Assembly (NCBI GenBank): GCA_947462335.1
Contig: OX381707.1
Span: 21,020,404 to 21,084,403, forward strand
DNA length: 64,000 bases
Direction of reading: 5' to 3'
Source of the DNA: Harmothoe impar
Lineage: Eukaryota > Annelida > Polychaeta > Phyllodocida > Polynoidae
The notes beneath the pieces were generated by a model. The model was not told where the DNA came from. It saw only the letters and a program-made list of their open reading frames with translations, and ran no database searches. The translations under genes and the position numbers were made by a program. Below, piece by piece: positions 63,893-64,000 of this stretch. The number at the start of each line of letters is the position of its first letter. The stretch's first letter is position 1.

Positions 63893-64000
63893 TTAACACT
63901 TTAAGGCCGGTATGCCACTTAAAGATGATGATTGCTGTCACAGTGCACCCATGTACCCTGGCAAGTAACTCACCAGTACTGCATTGATGCATCATGCTGT
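63893..64000. mobile_element. TTAA-type MITE cut by the window edge
   Basis: TTAACACTTTAAGGCCGGTA then TGTACCCTGGCAAGTAACTC and ACCAGTACTGCATTGATGCA. Confidence 0.6.

Overview
The window is eukaryotic nuclear DNA from an animal. It has GT-AG introns, widely spaced short exons, decayed retrotransposons and a very dense load of small inverted-repeat DNA transposons. A natriuretic-peptide-receptor-like gene, a METTL27-like methyltransferase and DIRS-type and RNase-H LINE fragments together suggest an invertebrate deuterostome. My best guess is an amphioxus (Branchiostoma-like), inferred from overall character rather than a diagnostic marker.

Only two host genes can be supported. On the minus strand, six coding exons (400-548, 1820-1966, 5989-6201, 6957-7142, 8956-9088, 10264-10383) splice without a frame break into 316 residues: a signal peptide and most of an ANF-receptor ligand-binding domain. 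An untranslated first exon (about 15491-15647) lies behind a TATA box at 15669-15676. The 3' part of the gene is off the left edge. On the plus strand, five exons (52904-53035, 54217-54342, 54965-55100, 55759-55851, 56373-56569) encode a complete 227-residue METTL27-like methyltransferase.

The rest is accessory DNA. (1) At least 17 copies of TTAA-flanked, TTAACCCTTTA-ended palindromic MITEs (piggyBac-like) are scattered throughout, with several other MITE families: TA-flanked TAGGGTAGATT, TTA/TAA-flanked PIF/Harbinger-like, and a hAT-like one in a TA microsatellite. (2) LINE fragments sit in ATCATGAT-rich satellite arrays (28.1-32.45 kb and 39.7-42.3 kb). A DIRS-like fragment lies at 57.0-58.17 kb and a pogo/Tigger-like transposase remnant at 18.4-18.85 kb. 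(3) Four kilobase-scale inverted-repeat elements without transposase (19.4-22.5, 34.0-37.4, 46.2-49.5, 50.9-52.0 kb) have interiors made largely of strand-asymmetric short repeats, often in opposing orientation. They form a recurrent architecture and are the best candidate here for something under-described.

Many insertions can be dated relative to each other because one element interrupts another: a MITE inside a tRNA-Gln-like sequence, MITEs inside minisatellites, a MITE inside a MITE (twice, at a similar hexamer), and a 3.36-kb foldback element inside a palindromic MITE with a 5-bp target duplication. A partial tandem duplication at the right end supplies the empty site for a TTAA MITE.
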